A stretch of DNA of 53,957 bases from Singulisphaera sp. GP187 (GCA_945871445.1 CAMBWI010000009.1:1-53957); one strand, 5' to 3'; positions 8,519 to 19,125 are shown, counted from the first letter of the stretch. Made by a program: numbers and translations. The notes: generated by a model not told the origin, from the letters alone.

Positions 8519-10912
8519 TCACGATCCGCGTTTACCTCTGCGACCTTGCTTGAATCCTTTCTTGTGACCGCGTTCGGTTCGTGGCGCACCACGACCTCCA
8601 ACGAAGCCTTTGTCGCGCTTTCCACGCACTTCGCTCTCTTCGCCCTTGATGCTGCTTGCCTTGCGAAGCGATTTCACCAAGCGCAATTCCATTTGCCGAG
8701 TCGCCAAGTTGATTTCTGCAATTTGCACTTCGACTGGATCACCCACGCCAAGACTTGCTCCACTGCGCGGTGAAGTCATTCGGCCAGTGGTTTCGCTTCG
8801 TGACCATTTCTCTCCGCCACTACCAATTTCACGCAGTCGAATCATTCCATCTGCAAGGAATCGATCGAGCATCACAAAGACTCCGCCGCCGCCTGGTGAA
8901 ACTCCAGTGATAACACCCGTCAGAGTCTTGGAAAGGAAATTATCTAATAAGAATTGCAACACGAGGAAAGTTCGCAGTTCGCGCTCAGCGCGTTCTGCAT
9001 TCACTTCGGTTTCGCTGCAATGCGAACCACACTCAACAAGCGAGTCTGCATTTTCAACACGCGGATCGGTTCGTAGTTGATCGAGCAATGCGCGTCGTTG
9101 TTTTCCACCTGGTGGCTTGCGTCCGTTGTCGGTCAATTCGGTCCACGCTTCCAACATTCGATGCGTGACAAGATCTGGATACCGCCGAATCGGGCTGGTG
9201 AAATGCAGATAATGCTCGCTTGCAAGCGCAAAGTGTCCGATCAACGCAGGTGCATAGACCGCTTTGGCCATCGATCGAAGAACTGCAAAGTGAATCGCCC
9301 GTTCGCTCTCGGTGCCGCGCACCGCATCCAACAACGCTTGCAAATCTTTGCGCGTTGGCGTTTCAGGCAAACGAATCTTTGCAGTGCGTGCGTACATGCG
9401 AAGTTCTTCGACATCATGAAACGATGGTTCGGGATGAATGCGGCGCAGCGCAGGAATGGCGAGTGAAGCAAAGAGTCTCGCAACTGCTTCGTTCGCTTCG
9501 ACCATAAACATTTCAATCAATTTGTGAGTAAACGCATCATCTTCAGGTTCGACATCTTTCACGCGGCCATCATCGCCATAGACCAGTTCAGATTCGGGAA
9601 GACTGAGGACAATCATTCCCTCTTTCAACCTGCGCGCCCGAAGAATTTGCGCAAGCTTCGCAGACATTCGCAGTTCATCAATAAGCAATTCGTCCACGGG
9701 CGTTTCGGTCTTGGCATTCTTGCGAGCCGCCGCCATATCGCCATCGATGATTCCTTGCGCTTCCAAATATGTCATGCGCTTGCGCGAACGAATGACGGTT
9801 GATGCATATCGCTCATAGAGGACGCGACCAGTCTTGTCGAAAGTCATCCACGCAGTCTTTGTGAACCGCGCAACACCTTCTTGCAAAGAGCAGACTCCGT
9901 TGGAAAGGGTCTCGGGCAACATCGGAATGACGCGGCGGGGGAGATATGCGCTGTTTCCTCGCGCGCGAGCTTCAACATCCAACGCGCTGCCGCGAGGCAC
10001 AAATGATGCGACATCTGCAATATGAACCGCAAGCGTCCATTCTTCCTTCACCGAATCAAACGAAATTGAAATGGCATCGTCGAAATCTCGCGCGTCCGGC
10101 GGATCGATCGTGAAGACAGAAGTCGCAGTCAAATCTTCGCGACCTTCCCACGGTCCTTCGCGGTGAGCTTCGAAACTTCGCGCCGCTTCTGCAGCTTCAT
10201 CAAGAACTTCTGGTGGAAATTCGTCGTGCAAGTTGTATGTCACCATCACCGATTGCGTTTCGACATCAGGCTCGCCCGATGCGCCGAGTCGCTGCGTGAT
10301 CACACCTTCGGCTCTCGATCGCAGATCTGGAAATCGTGTGATCTCCACAATCACTTTGTCGCCGATTTGCGCATCCTTCGCGCCAGGATCGCGCACGACG
10401 ATTGGCTCGGTCAGACTGCGACCATCGGGAACCACAATCCATCCACGGCCTTCTTTTTCAAGACGCCCAGCAAATCTTGTTTGTTTGCGCTCGAGAATTT
10501 CAACGACGCGTCCGACGGGTCGCGCATCAGGTGATCGATCCCAATCTTTCCCGCGGCGAATGACTGCAACACGCACTTTGTCGCCAGAAATCGCTCCTGC
10601 GGTATCGCTTTCCGCGATAAAGAGATCGCCTTCGCGGCTGGGAACATCAGGGATCAAATATCCATCGCCTTTGCCACGCGCGTTGATGCGAATTCGACCG
10701 ATGGTCTCGTCTTTGAAACGCGTGAGTCGAACGATGTCTTCGTTACTGATATCGATGAGATCTTCGGTGGCGAGTGCGTCGAGTGTCGCTCGAAAATCTG
10801 GAGTTTGATCTTCGAGAATTCGCATTTGGCGTTCGAGTTCGCGGGAACGGACGGGCTGATAGCCGTTATGTCCGAGGTGATTAAGAATTTGTTGTCTGAA
10901 TGATTCACTCAT
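8519..10912 (-). CDS. rnr: ribonuclease R
   Basis: RNase R is a processive 3'-5' exoribonuclease that degrades structured RNA and takes part in rRNA and tmRNA quality control. Its 797 residues match the family length. N-terminal winged-helix and cold-shock domains come first, followed by the RNB catalytic domain with IDPPDARDFDDA at 269-280 (metal-binding Asp270, 276, 278, 279). A C-terminal S1 domain (VITGVSPGGGGVFVMLD) comes next, and a basic Lys/Arg/Gly-rich tail typical of RNase R ends the protein. The ATG directly follows the TAA of the fmdB-like gene upstream, so it is the last gene of a grpE-fmdB-rnr transcript. This places RNA decay under the same control as chaperones. Confidence 0.96.
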   Translation of the reverse strand: MSESFRQQILNHLGHNGYQPVRSRELERQMRILEDQTPDFRATLDALATEDLIDISNEDIVRLTRFKDETIGRIRINARGKGDGYLIPDVPSREGDLFIAESDTAGAISGDKVRVAVIRRGKDWDRSPDARPVGRVVEILERKQTRFAGRLEKEGRGWIVVPDGRSLTEPIVVRDPGAKDAQIGDKVIVEITRFPDLRSRAEGVITQRLGASGEPDVETQSVMVTYNLHDEFPPEVLDEAAEAARSFEAHREGPWEGREDLTATSVFTIDPPDARDFDDAISISFDSVKEEWTLAVHIADVASFVPRGSALDVEARARGNSAYLPRRVIPMLPETLSNGVCSLQEGVARFTKTAWMTFDKTGRVLYERYASTVIRSRKRMTYLEAQGIIDGDMAAARKNAKTETPVDELLIDELRMSAKLAQILRARRLKEGMIVLSLPESELVYGDDGRVKDVEPEDDAFTHKLIEMFMVEANEAVARLFASLAIPALRRIHPEPSFHDVEELRMYARTAKIRLPETPTRKDLQALLDAVRGTESERAIHFAVLRSMAKAVYAPALIGHFALASEHYLHFTSPIRRYPDLVTHRMLEAWTELTDNGRKPPGGKQRRALLDQLRTDPRVENADSLVECGSHCSETEVNAERAERELRTFLVLQFLLDNFLSKTLTGVITGVSPGGGGVFVMLDRFLADGMIRLREIGSGGEKWSRSETTGRMTSPRSGASLGVGDPVEVQIAEINLATRQMELRLVKSLRKASSIKGEESEVRGKRDKGFVGGRGAPRTERGHKKGFKQGRRGKRGS

Positions 10913-11461
10913 TTACTTTTTTGTCTTTCGCGCCGGCTTTGTTGCACGGCTTGGTTTCTTTGCTTGCTGTCGGAGATTTCCAACGCCACGACCTTCGCGG
11001 GCGGATTTCTTTTCTTGTTTCTCTTTTGGAATCGCTGGCGTTTCCTTTGGCGTTTCCTTTGGCGTTTCCTTTGGGGTTTCCTTAAGCGTTTGCGTAGGTG
11101 ATTGCGATTTTGATTCGCTCATTGTTGAAGACGCAGGAGATTTGTCTTCGGAACCGCTTATCGGTTTTCCTTCAGAGGTTGATGCAGTTCCTGCTTTCGC
11201 ATCGATTGGCTTGGCACTTTCGGCAGGCTTTTTCTCTGATTCTTTCTTCTCAGCATCTTCAGCTTTGCGGTATGAATCGCTTCGATAATCCGTTTCATAA
11301 AAACCGCCACCTTTAAAAAGCACGCCAGCGCCAATGCCGATTTTACGCTCGACACGCTTGCGTCCACACTTGGGGCAGGTTCGAACGGGTGAAGCAGTGA
11401 TCGGCTGAAATCGCTCAAATTCGTGCCGACACGCTCGGCAGACATATTCGTATGTCGGCAT
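10913..11461 (-). CDS. FmdB-like zinc-ribbon protein with Lys/Glu/Thr/Pro repeat tail
   Basis: The first 50 or so residues are an FmdB-type zinc ribbon: MPTYEYVCRACRHEFE, then CPKCG, then a GGGFYETDYR end. FmdB proteins were named as putative regulators of formamidase/amide genes, but the domain is widespread with unclear function. Here the ribbon is followed by about 130 residues of low-complexity, charged sequence (Lys, Glu, Ser, Ala), including four ETPK units encoded by 12-bp repeats, and then a basic Lys/Arg end. The tail looks disordered and may bind nucleic acid or ribosomes. I chose the ATG at 11461, 6 nt after the grpE stop; an upstream in-frame start would run into grpE. Confidence 0.85.
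   Translation of the reverse strand: MPTYEYVCRACRHEFERFQPITASPVRTCPKCGRKRVERKIGIGAGVLFKGGGFYETDYRSDSYRKAEDAEKKESEKKPAESAKPIDAKAGTASTSEGKPISGSEDKSPASSTMSESKSQSPTQTLKETPKETPKETPKETPAIPKEKQEKKSAREGRGVGNLRQQAKKPSRATKPARKTKK
11037..11084. repeat. 12-bp tandem repeat, four units, inside fmdB-like gene
   Basis: Four units of GGCGTTTCCTTT (+ strand; the last is GGGGTTTCCTTA) encode ETPK tetrapeptides on the minus strand. The period of 12 bp matches that of other, sequence-unrelated arrays in the window. Confidence 0.93.
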
Positions 11462-11466
11462 CTCTA

Positions 11467-12006
11467 TCAGGCGTCCGGATTTGGAGTGATAGCGACCTTT
11501 GCAGATCGCAGAGGAATGTCGCCAAAACGATAACCAGCTTGCAGGCATTGAGCGATGCGGCCAGGTGCGATCTTGTCGACGGCTTGTTGCATGACGGCTT
11601 CGTGAAATGTTGGATCGAATTCGCAACCAGGGGTTGGATCGATGCGTTCGATTCCGCATTGAGCAAGTGCCTTCAGCAATTCGCTTCGCATCAGCGTGAC
11701 TGCGTCGGCCAACTTATTCGCATCAAGTGATCGCAAATCGTGACCAAGCGCAAGATCCATATTTTCCAAGACAGGCACAATCGATCGTGCGACATGAGCA
11801 ACTCCGTGATCGCGTGAACGCATTTCGCTTTCTCGGGCTCGACGCTGAAAGTTCTGAAAGTCTGCCAGCACGCGCAAGTATGCAGTTTGCTTCTCTTCCA
11901 CTTGCTTGTGCAATTCTGCGATCAGTGTTAATTCGTCGCTTGGTGAAACTTCAGACGCTTCTGTTGTCGGTTGTTCTGGCGGGGGTTGGGTTGGTTCTGC
12001 CATCAT
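11467..12006 (-). CDS. grpE: nucleotide exchange factor GrpE
   Basis: GrpE releases ADP from DnaK and so resets the Hsp70 cycle. The protein has a Pro/Glu/Thr-rich N-terminus, then a long coiled-coil with the family strings YLRVLADFQNFQRRA and IVPVLENMDLAL, and a C-terminal beta domain ending near 'PTFHEAVMQQ' and 'GYRFGDIPLRSAKVAI'. I start it at the ATG at 12006 (a second ATG follows directly at 12003), about 15 nt after the dnaJ stop. An earlier in-frame ATG at 12057 would overlap dnaJ and add 17 charged residues. dnaK itself is not in the window, so the Hsp70 system is split in this genome. Confidence 0.94.
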   Translation of the reverse strand: MMAEPTQPPPEQPTTEASEVSPSDELTLIAELHKQVEEKQTAYLRVLADFQNFQRRARESEMRSRDHGVAHVARSIVPVLENMDLALGHDLRSLDANKLADAVTLMRSELLKALAQCGIERIDPTPGCEFDPTFHEAVMQQAVDKIAPGRIAQCLQAGYRFGDIPLRSAKVAITPNPDA

Positions 12007-12020
12007 GTCTCTCTCGTCTT

Positions 12021-13178
12021 TCAACTTCCTGAAATCGTGTCCTTGATTTTCTTCCACACGCCTTTGCCTGCTGGTCGCAATTCTTCGCCAGGATTTGGCT
12101 GTGTCTTTGCAAACTGCTCCAACAAATCTCTTTGAGCCGTGGTGATCTTATTCGGAACTTCGATACAGATACTGACGCGCAAATCACCGCGAACCTTGGG
12201 CGATCGCAAATGAGGCAATCCAGATCCCTCGATGGTCAAGACTTCTCCGTGCGATGTGCCGTGGGGAATTTCTAATGTGGCCTTGCCATCAAGAGTTTCA
12301 ATGGTGGTTGTGCCGCCGATGGCAGCGAGTGAGAAACTGATATCGCGTGTTGTGATCAAGTCATCTTCGACGCGCTCGAATGTCTCGTGATCATTCACCA
12401 CAACCACGACATGCAAATCTCCGCGCGGACCTTTGCCGGCGGGATCAGCTTCCGGCGGTGGCGGTTCGCCTTCGTTTGCAACTCGGATCACTTGACCATG
12501 AGAGATGCCGGCTGGAATCTTGACATTCAGATTGCGTTTCTTTGGAACGCGGCCGTTGCCTCGACACTCCGAGCAGAACTCTGTGATCACCATTCCGCGA
12601 CCTCTGCAGTTGGGGCAAGTTGTGACCATACGAAACATTCCACCGAGTCCTTGTTGCGCAACTTGACCGCTGCCGCCACATGTTGGACATTTGATTGGTT
12701 TCGTTCCGGCTTTCGCGCCAGAACCATCGCATGTGTTGCAACCATCACGCCGAGTGAATGCGACTTCCACTTCCTTGCCATTGAGCACATCAATGAGTTC
12801 GATTTCGACACTGGTCTCAAGGTCATATCCGCGAACTGGGCCGCGCCGTCCTCCGCGAGATCCGCCGCTACCTCCGCCTCCAAAAATATCGTTAAAAATA
12901 GAGAAAATATCGTCCGGTCGCATCCTCGAGAAATCGTGCCCCGGCGCTTGCCGAAGTCCAGCGTGACCGTATTGGTCATAGAGCGCCTTGCGCTCTGGAT
13001 CGGAAAGCACTTCGTATGCCTCTGCGCAGACTTTGAATTCTGTTTCAGCTTTTGGGTCGCCGGGATTTCGATCAGGGTGCCACTTCATCGCCATGCGTCG
13101 ATAGGCACGCTTGACTTCGTCGCCGTTTGCGGTTCGCTCGATGGAGAGAATTTCGTAATAGTCGCGTTCGACGGGCAC
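12021..13178 (-). CDS. dnaJ: chaperone protein DnaJ
   Basis: This is a type I Hsp40. It has a J-domain with RDYYEIL at the start and the HPD motif in MKWHPDRNP, a short Gly/Arg-rich linker (GGGGSGGSRGG), a zinc-finger domain with four Cys-x2-Cys-x-Gly-x-Gly repeats (CDGSG, CGGSG, CRGRG, CRGNG), and a C-terminal substrate-binding domain. DnaJ delivers unfolded clients to DnaK and stimulates its ATPase. The start is probably the GTG at 13178 (giving MPVERDYYEIL). An in-frame TTG at 13193 would add five residues; neither has a clear Shine-Dalgarno site. A strong hairpin lies between the upstream groEL and this gene. Confidence 0.95.
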   Translation of the reverse strand: MPVERDYYEILSIERTANGDEVKRAYRRMAMKWHPDRNPGDPKAETEFKVCAEAYEVLSDPERKALYDQYGHAGLRQAPGHDFSRMRPDDIFSIFNDIFGGGGSGGSRGGRRGPVRGYDLETSVEIELIDVLNGKEVEVAFTRRDGCNTCDGSGAKAGTKPIKCPTCGGSGQVAQQGLGGMFRMVTTCPNCRGRGMVITEFCSECRGNGRVPKKRNLNVKIPAGISHGQVIRVANEGEPPPPEADPAGKGPRGDLHVVVVVNDHETFERVEDDLITTRDISFSLAAIGGTTTIETLDGKATLEIPHGTSHGEVLTIEGSGLPHLRSPKVRGDLRVSICIEVPNKITTAQRDLLEQFAKTQPNPGEELRPAGKGVWKKIKDTISGS

Positions 13179-13210
13179 TGTGAATCTCAGCAAAGAAAAG
13201 TTGAAAGAAA

Positions 13211-13254
13211 AACGGAGGATCGAAGAACAGTGGTGTGTTCAGCGATCCTCCGTT
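13211..13254 (-). terminator. hairpin terminator or attenuator between groEL and dnaJ
   Basis: A perfect 12-bp inverted repeat, AACGGAGGATCG (13211-13222) and CGATCCTCCGTT (13243-13254), encloses a second 5-bp stem (GAACA/TGTTC). On the minus strand it is followed by TTTTTCTTTC, the shape of a Rho-independent terminator. It sits 15 nt after the groEL stop and only about 33 nt before the dnaJ start, so a separate dnaJ promoter downstream of it is unlikely. Partial read-through or attenuation would fit. Confidence 0.88.
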
Positions 13255-13269
13255 GTTTCAGCAAATGAA

Positions 13270-14883
13270 TCAGGAGATCGCCCCTTCGGTCGCTGCGGTC
13301 TCGTCCTTCAGTTCTGTTACCAGAACATCCGTCGTCAACATCAGACCAGCAATACTCGCTGCGTTTTCAATCGCAGTCTTGGCGACAAGCGCTGGATCAA
13401 TAATGCCAGCCTTGATCAAGTCTTCGTATTCGCCAGTTGAGGCATTGAATCCGAATGAGCCTTTGCCTTCGAGAATCTTTTCGACAACGACATCTCCATC
13501 GGTGCCGAAGTTTGTTGCGATCTGCCAGGTTGGACGTCGCAGTGCTTCGGCAACAATGTCGTAGCCGAACACTTCGTCACCTTCAGCATCCTTGCGGGCT
13601 GAATTGATCGCAGCGATTGCGCGCAGATAGGAGACGCCTCCACCAGCGACATAACCCTCTTTCGCAGCAGCGCGAGTGGCGTGAAGAGCATCGTCAACAC
13701 GATCCTTCTTCTCCTTCATGGAAACTTCCGTCGCTGCGCCAACGTGGATAATCGCCACGCCGCCAGTCAGCTTCGCCAATCGTTCCATGAACTTTTCGCG
13801 GTCATAATCAGAGGTCGACTTTTCGTGCTGAGATTTAATTTGCGAGACTCGGTCAGCGATCGCAGCTTTCTTGCCAGCACCTTCGATGATCGTGCATTCG
13901 TCCTTGGTGACAACGATGCGTCGAGCGGTTCCCAGTTCCGAGAGTTCAACATCAGCGAGATTGCGACCGATGTCTTCTGCGAAGAAGACGCCACCAGTCA
14001 GCGTGGCGATGTCGCCGAGCATGGCCTTGCGACGATCACCAAATCCTGGAGCCTTCACGGCGCAGATTTGCAGAACTCCGCGCAGACGATTGACGACGAG
14101 CGCAGCAAGAGCTTCGTTCTCGACTTCTTCTGCGATGACCAACAAAGGCTTCGACGAAGTTGCGATCTTGTTCAGCAGAGGAAGGAAATCAACCAAATTG
14201 GAGATCTTCTTCTCATAGATCAGCACGTATGCATTTTCTAAGATGCACTCTGCCTTCTTCGGGTCAGTCATGAAGTATGGCGAGAGGTATCCCTTGTCGA
14301 AGCACATGCCTTCGACATAATCCAGCGTGGTGTCCGCAGTCTTGCCTTCTTCGATTTCAACGACGCCATTTGCGCCCACTTTATGGATCGCTTCGGCAAT
14401 CAGATTGCCGATTTCTGTGTCGTGATTTGCGCTGACAGTTGCGACTTTGGCAAGATCATCTTTTCCCTTGCATTTCGTGGAAGCAGATGTGATGTAATCG
14501 CTCGTAGCTTTCGCAGCAGCGTTGATGCCGCGTTGAATTGCAACTGCGTTTGCACCTGTTGCGACGAACTTCAATCCGCCGTTGAAGATTGCAGCGGCGA
14601 GCACGGTCGCAGCAGTGGTTCCGTCGCCCGCAACATCGGCGGTTTTCTTGGCCACTTGTGCGACCAACTTCGCGCCCATGTTCTGGAATGGTTCGGCGAG
14701 TTCGATTTCTTTGGCCACGCTCACGCCGTCTTTGGTGACGGATGGACTGCCGAATGATTTTTGCACAATCACATTGCGTCCAGCTGGACCCATCGTGACG
14801 GCAACTGCTTTGGTGATCTGATCGATACCACGCTTCAGATCAGCGTGCGCAGCGGTTGAGAACTTCATTTGCTTACTAGACAT
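13270..14883 (-). CDS. groEL: chaperonin GroEL, second copy without Gly-Gly-Met tail
   Basis: This 537-residue group I chaperonin subunit forms the 14-mer folding chamber closed by GroES. The ATP-binding site is intact: TMGPAGRNV at 30-38, the catalytic Asp87 in AGDGTTAAT, and the DALHATRAA segment carrying the second key Asp. It differs clearly from the other copy in this window, for example with Lys-rich and Cys-containing stretches in the apical region and LLNKIATSSKPLLVI. It ends in ETAATEGAIS, lacking the Gly-Gly-Met tail that lines the cavity. It lies 31 nt downstream of groES with an AGGA site before its ATG. It is likely a specialised paralogue with its own client set or a component of mixed rings. 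Confidence 0.95.
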   Translation of the reverse strand: MSSKQMKFSTAAHADLKRGIDQITKAVAVTMGPAGRNVIVQKSFGSPSVTKDGVSVAKEIELAEPFQNMGAKLVAQVAKKTADVAGDGTTAATVLAAAIFNGGLKFVATGANAVAIQRGINAAAKATSDYITSASTKCKGKDDLAKVATVSANHDTEIGNLIAEAIHKVGANGVVEIEEGKTADTTLDYVEGMCFDKGYLSPYFMTDPKKAECILENAYVLIYEKKISNLVDFLPLLNKIATSSKPLLVIAEEVENEALAALVVNRLRGVLQICAVKAPGFGDRRKAMLGDIATLTGGVFFAEDIGRNLADVELSELGTARRIVVTKDECTIIEGAGKKAAIADRVSQIKSQHEKSTSDYDREKFMERLAKLTGGVAIIHVGAATEVSMKEKKDRVDDALHATRAAAKEGYVAGGGVSYLRAIAAINSARKDAEGDEVFGYDIVAEALRRPTWQIATNFGTDGDVVVEKILEGKGSFGFNASTGEYEDLIKAGIIDPALVAKTAIENAASIAGLMLTTDVLVTELKDETAATEGAIS

Positions 14884-14914
14884 AGTTTGGATTCCTATCT
14901 GGTGATGGATTGGA

Positions 14915-15208
14915 TCAGCCGTCGATGACGCCGAGCAATTCGCTTTCGCGGATGATGAGATGAGTCACATTCTTGATTTCGATTTCAGTTCCCGAGTACT
15001 TGCCATAGACAACAGTGTCGCCCTTGGAAACAGTTGGTGCGAGTCTGGTGCCGTTCTCCAGCAACTTGCCTGGCCCGACGGTGATGACTTTTCCCTTCAT
15101 CGGTTTTTCCTTGGCGGATTCCGGCAAGAAAATTCCTGATGTGGTTTTAGTTTCTGCGTCAAGTGGCTTGACAACGATGCGGTCTTCGAGTGGTCGAACA
15201 TTGCTCAT
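14915..15208 (-). CDS. groES: co-chaperonin GroES
   Basis: This is the 97-residue Hsp10 lid of the GroEL chamber. It opens with VRPLEDRIVVKPLD, and the mobile loop follows (AETKTTSGIFLPESAKEKP, with the hydrophobic GIFLP contact to GroEL). The roof and the C-terminal strand (GKYSGTEIEIKNVTHLIIRESELLGVI) come next. A GGAG ribosome binding site lies 8 nt before the ATG. It sits between the two groEL genes and presumably serves both. The mobile loop is normal, with no sign of a second, specialised GroES nearby. Confidence 0.97.
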   Translation of the reverse strand: MSNVRPLEDRIVVKPLDAETKTTSGIFLPESAKEKPMKGKVITVGPGKLLENGTRLAPTVSKGDTVVYGKYSGTEIEIKNVTHLIIRESELLGVIDG

Positions 15209-15243
15209 GTGTGAATCTCCGTAAGTGAAAAGTGAGTGAGTGA

Positions 15244-15249
15244 ATTATG
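15244..15249 (-). promoter_or_regulatory. candidate -10 box upstream of groES
   Basis: The minus strand reads CATAAT (one mismatch to TATAAT) 36 nt before the groES ATG, in an AT-rich 97-nt gap after the upstream groEL. No good -35 hexamer at the right distance and no CIRCE inverted repeat were found. It would allow groES-groEL transcription independent of the upstream groEL. Confidence 0.22.
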
Positions 15250-15305
15250 AATTTGAAAGTGTGTTAAAAACTGGTTGAAAATTTGTGTAAAAAGTCTGCG
15301 TGGGA

Positions 15306-17003
<1,698 letters not shown>

Positions 17004-17249
17004 GGTTTTCTCCAGCTGTGTGTTTCTGATCTAATAGTTCGAGTCTAAAAGTTTGAGTTTGATGACAAACGCCTGCTAACAGTGCGACCGCATAGAGCAA
17101 ATACCGTGCCATAAGGTGCAGAGGGGACAACTGCGATGGTGACGGTCAATTGGGATCGGCAGATCCAAGACCACCATTCAACATTGCACTATGCCAAAGA
17201 GGCAGGGGATATATTGCAAAAAAGGGCAAGCAAGGCGCAGGCGAAGGGG

Positions 17250-18173
17250 TCAATTATTCGATTCGCCAGCTGAGAGAGGCCCAATAACTCTCACAACCTC
17301 TGCAATGTTTGGCGGAGGCTTGGTCAAAATTCGGTGAATCCATACAAAGTTCATTAGCAGGTAAGCACCACCCATTATTAATAGTCCTCCAGAGACAAAT
17401 GAAATAACGCGTGCGGTAAGGCCCCAAATTTCGTAATCATCGCCAAACCCAGGCAAGATTGCGGCCCCCAATGATCCCACTAATGAGATTGCTCCTGTGA
17501 TCACCATTGTTTCTAGAGACTGTCTGGCAATTCCTGCGTGGCGAAATTGTCGGCATCTGCGTCCGAGGACGGTTGCATATTTGTTCAAGCCAATCGAAGC
17601 GATGACTGCGCCGAGTATTTGCACTGAAAGACAAATGAACCAGAGTCCTTGGTTTTCCAATTTGACAATTTTTTGAACGTCGAACAGAACTCCAAAGACT
17701 GCTGCTGTGTCGGCACAAAACCATATTAAAACTCCCACCATCAGCACTTTGCCAGATTTTCCAGTTTCTAAAGCCAGAATCGGATCATCCCTTCGCGAGA
17801 GTTGGATTGCGCCAATTGTAAAAATAAGGGCCCCCAGAAAAGACAATAAGACCCCAAGTCGGTCGCTCGGCCCTCCATCTGTGGGCAAATTGTAATTTCC
17901 AAGTTCTGCCACTCCGCGAAGAATCATCGGTGCGGTCACCGCAAACAACCAGATCAGGATTCCCAGACCAATTGCAAGAAGTGCGCGCGCAACTCGATTT
18001 GCATGGAGTGGGCGGGCAAGCGCTTGCGACGGCATATCAAGTGTTTCGACAAGCGTGTGCATCACAAGTGTGCCGCATTCGGGGCATCGACCTGTGACTG
18101 GCAATCCGCGCAAGACATATGTGCAGCCAATACAGCGCAAATCGTGCGTGACTGCATTGAGTGATGAGGACAT
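17250..18173 (-). CDS. zinc-ribbon multi-pass membrane protein
   Basis: The N-terminus carries a zinc-ribbon signature (DLRCIGCTYVLRGLP then GRCPECG), which heads many otherwise unrelated membrane proteins in Phycisphaerae; this association is from memory. After a linker there are about six to seven hydrophobic segments, including LLAIGLGILIWLFAVTAPMIL, LSFLGALIFTIGAIQL and a C-terminal GGLLIMGGAYLLMNFVWIHRIL. The function is unknown. I start it at the ATG at 18173, which puts the ribbon about 10 residues from the N-terminus. It is divergent from moxR with a 22-nt gap, so the two promoters must overlap the coding ends. Confidence 0.75.
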   Translation of the reverse strand: MSSSLNAVTHDLRCIGCTYVLRGLPVTGRCPECGTLVMHTLVETLDMPSQALARPLHANRVARALLAIGLGILIWLFAVTAPMILRGVAELGNYNLPTDGGPSDRLGVLLSFLGALIFTIGAIQLSRRDDPILALETGKSGKVLMVGVLIWFCADTAAVFGVLFDVQKIVKLENQGLWFICLSVQILGAVIASIGLNKYATVLGRRCRQFRHAGIARQSLETMVITGAISLVGSLGAAILPGFGDDYEIWGLTARVISFVSGGLLIMGGAYLLMNFVWIHRILTKPPPNIAEVVRVIGPLSAGESNN

Positions 18174-18195
18174 GGTTCGAGCGTATCCTCGAACT

Positions 18196-19122
18196 ATGAA
18201 CAAGATCTCTGCGCTGAAGGAGAATATTGCTTCTGTTTATATGGGCAATGGGGCAGCAATCGACCGATTGATCGTCTGCCTGCTTGCAAGAGGCCACGTT
18301 CTGATCGAGGATGTTCCTGGAGTTGGGAAGACTGTGCTTGCTCAGTCCCTCGCTCGAAGTGTGAAATGCTCTTTTGGTCGTATTCAATGCACTCCTGATC
18401 TTCTTCCTTCAGACATTACTGGCGTCGGAATGTTCGATCGCGAATCTGGGCAGGTGACATTTCGTCAAGGACCAGTTTTCGCCAACATTGTTCTCGCAGA
18501 CGAAATCAATCGTGCGACTCCTCGAACTCAATCCGCATTACTCGAAGCAATGGGTGAAGGGACTGTCACCGCCGAAGGAGAAGTGCATCCTCTGCCGAAT
18601 CCATTCATGGTCATTGCGACTCAGAATCCAAATGAATTCGAAGGCACATACTTGCTTCCGGAGAATCAGCTCGATCGATTTCTGATGCGCATCTCTTTGG
18701 GATATCCAGCTGCGATCGACGAATCGAGAATCATTCATCGACAGCCAGCAAGAAATGCGCTTCAAGCATTGCAGGATGTGATGGATAGCAATGATGTTCT
18801 TGATTTTCAGAGGGAAGTAGATGCGGTGCGACTCGATCAGTCATTGGTGGATTACATCATCGCAATCGCCCACGCAACAAGACAGCACTCACAACTGCAA
18901 TTAGGAGTCAGCCCACGCGGCGCTTTAGCACTTGCGCAATGTGCACGAGCAACGGCGCGCTGCGCAGATCGGAACTTTGTGGTGCCTGAAGATATTGTGG
19001 AAAATGTGCTTGCAGTTTGTGCGCATCGGATTGTGCTTCGTGCATCGGGAGCGAGCGATGCTTCGGCGATGACGAATCGCATTCTGACCGAATTGATTGA
19101 TCTCGTGCCGATTCCAGTGTGA
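18196..19122 (+). CDS. MoxR-family AAA+ ATPase
   Basis: MoxR ATPases act as chaperone-like remodelers, often with DUF58, von Willebrand A or transglutaminase partners. This 308-residue protein has Walker A in EDVPGVGKTVLAQ (about 39-50), then the family string CTPDLLPSDITG, a Walker B with LADEINRA, the TQSALLEAMGEG arginine-finger region, the ATQNPNEFEGTYLLPENQLDRF sensor 1 segment, and a C-terminal lid domain. The ATG at 18196 was chosen because the longer in-frame extension is antisense to the neighbouring gene and does not resemble the family. No DUF58 gene follows; instead a convergent small membrane protein begins 3 nt after its stop. A DUF58-transglutaminase pair lies 23 kb away. Confidence 0.93.
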   Translation: MNKISALKENIASVYMGNGAAIDRLIVCLLARGHVLIEDVPGVGKTVLAQSLARSVKCSFGRIQCTPDLLPSDITGVGMFDRESGQVTFRQGPVFANIVLADEINRATPRTQSALLEAMGEGTVTAEGEVHPLPNPFMVIATQNPNEFEGTYLLPENQLDRFLMRISLGYPAAIDESRIIHRQPARNALQALQDVMDSNDVLDFQREVDAVRLDQSLVDYIIAIAHATRQHSQLQLGVSPRGALALAQCARATARCADRNFVVPEDIVENVLAVCAHRIVLRASGASDASAMTNRILTELIDLVPIPV

Positions 19123-19125
19123 TTT

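Noticed and set aside
17060-17100. Possible CIRCE (HrcA operator) half-site upstream of the groEL at 15306-17003
   Set aside because: The minus strand reads TTAGCAGGC (7 of 9 to the CIRCE half) but the second half nine bases further does not match GAGTGCTAA. No CIRCE was found before groES or dnaJ either.
17150-17170. Hairpin GGATC-GGCA-GATCC in the groEL leader as an operator
   Set aside because: The stem is short, contains a bulge and has no resemblance to a known regulator site. It is mentioned under the groEL entry only.
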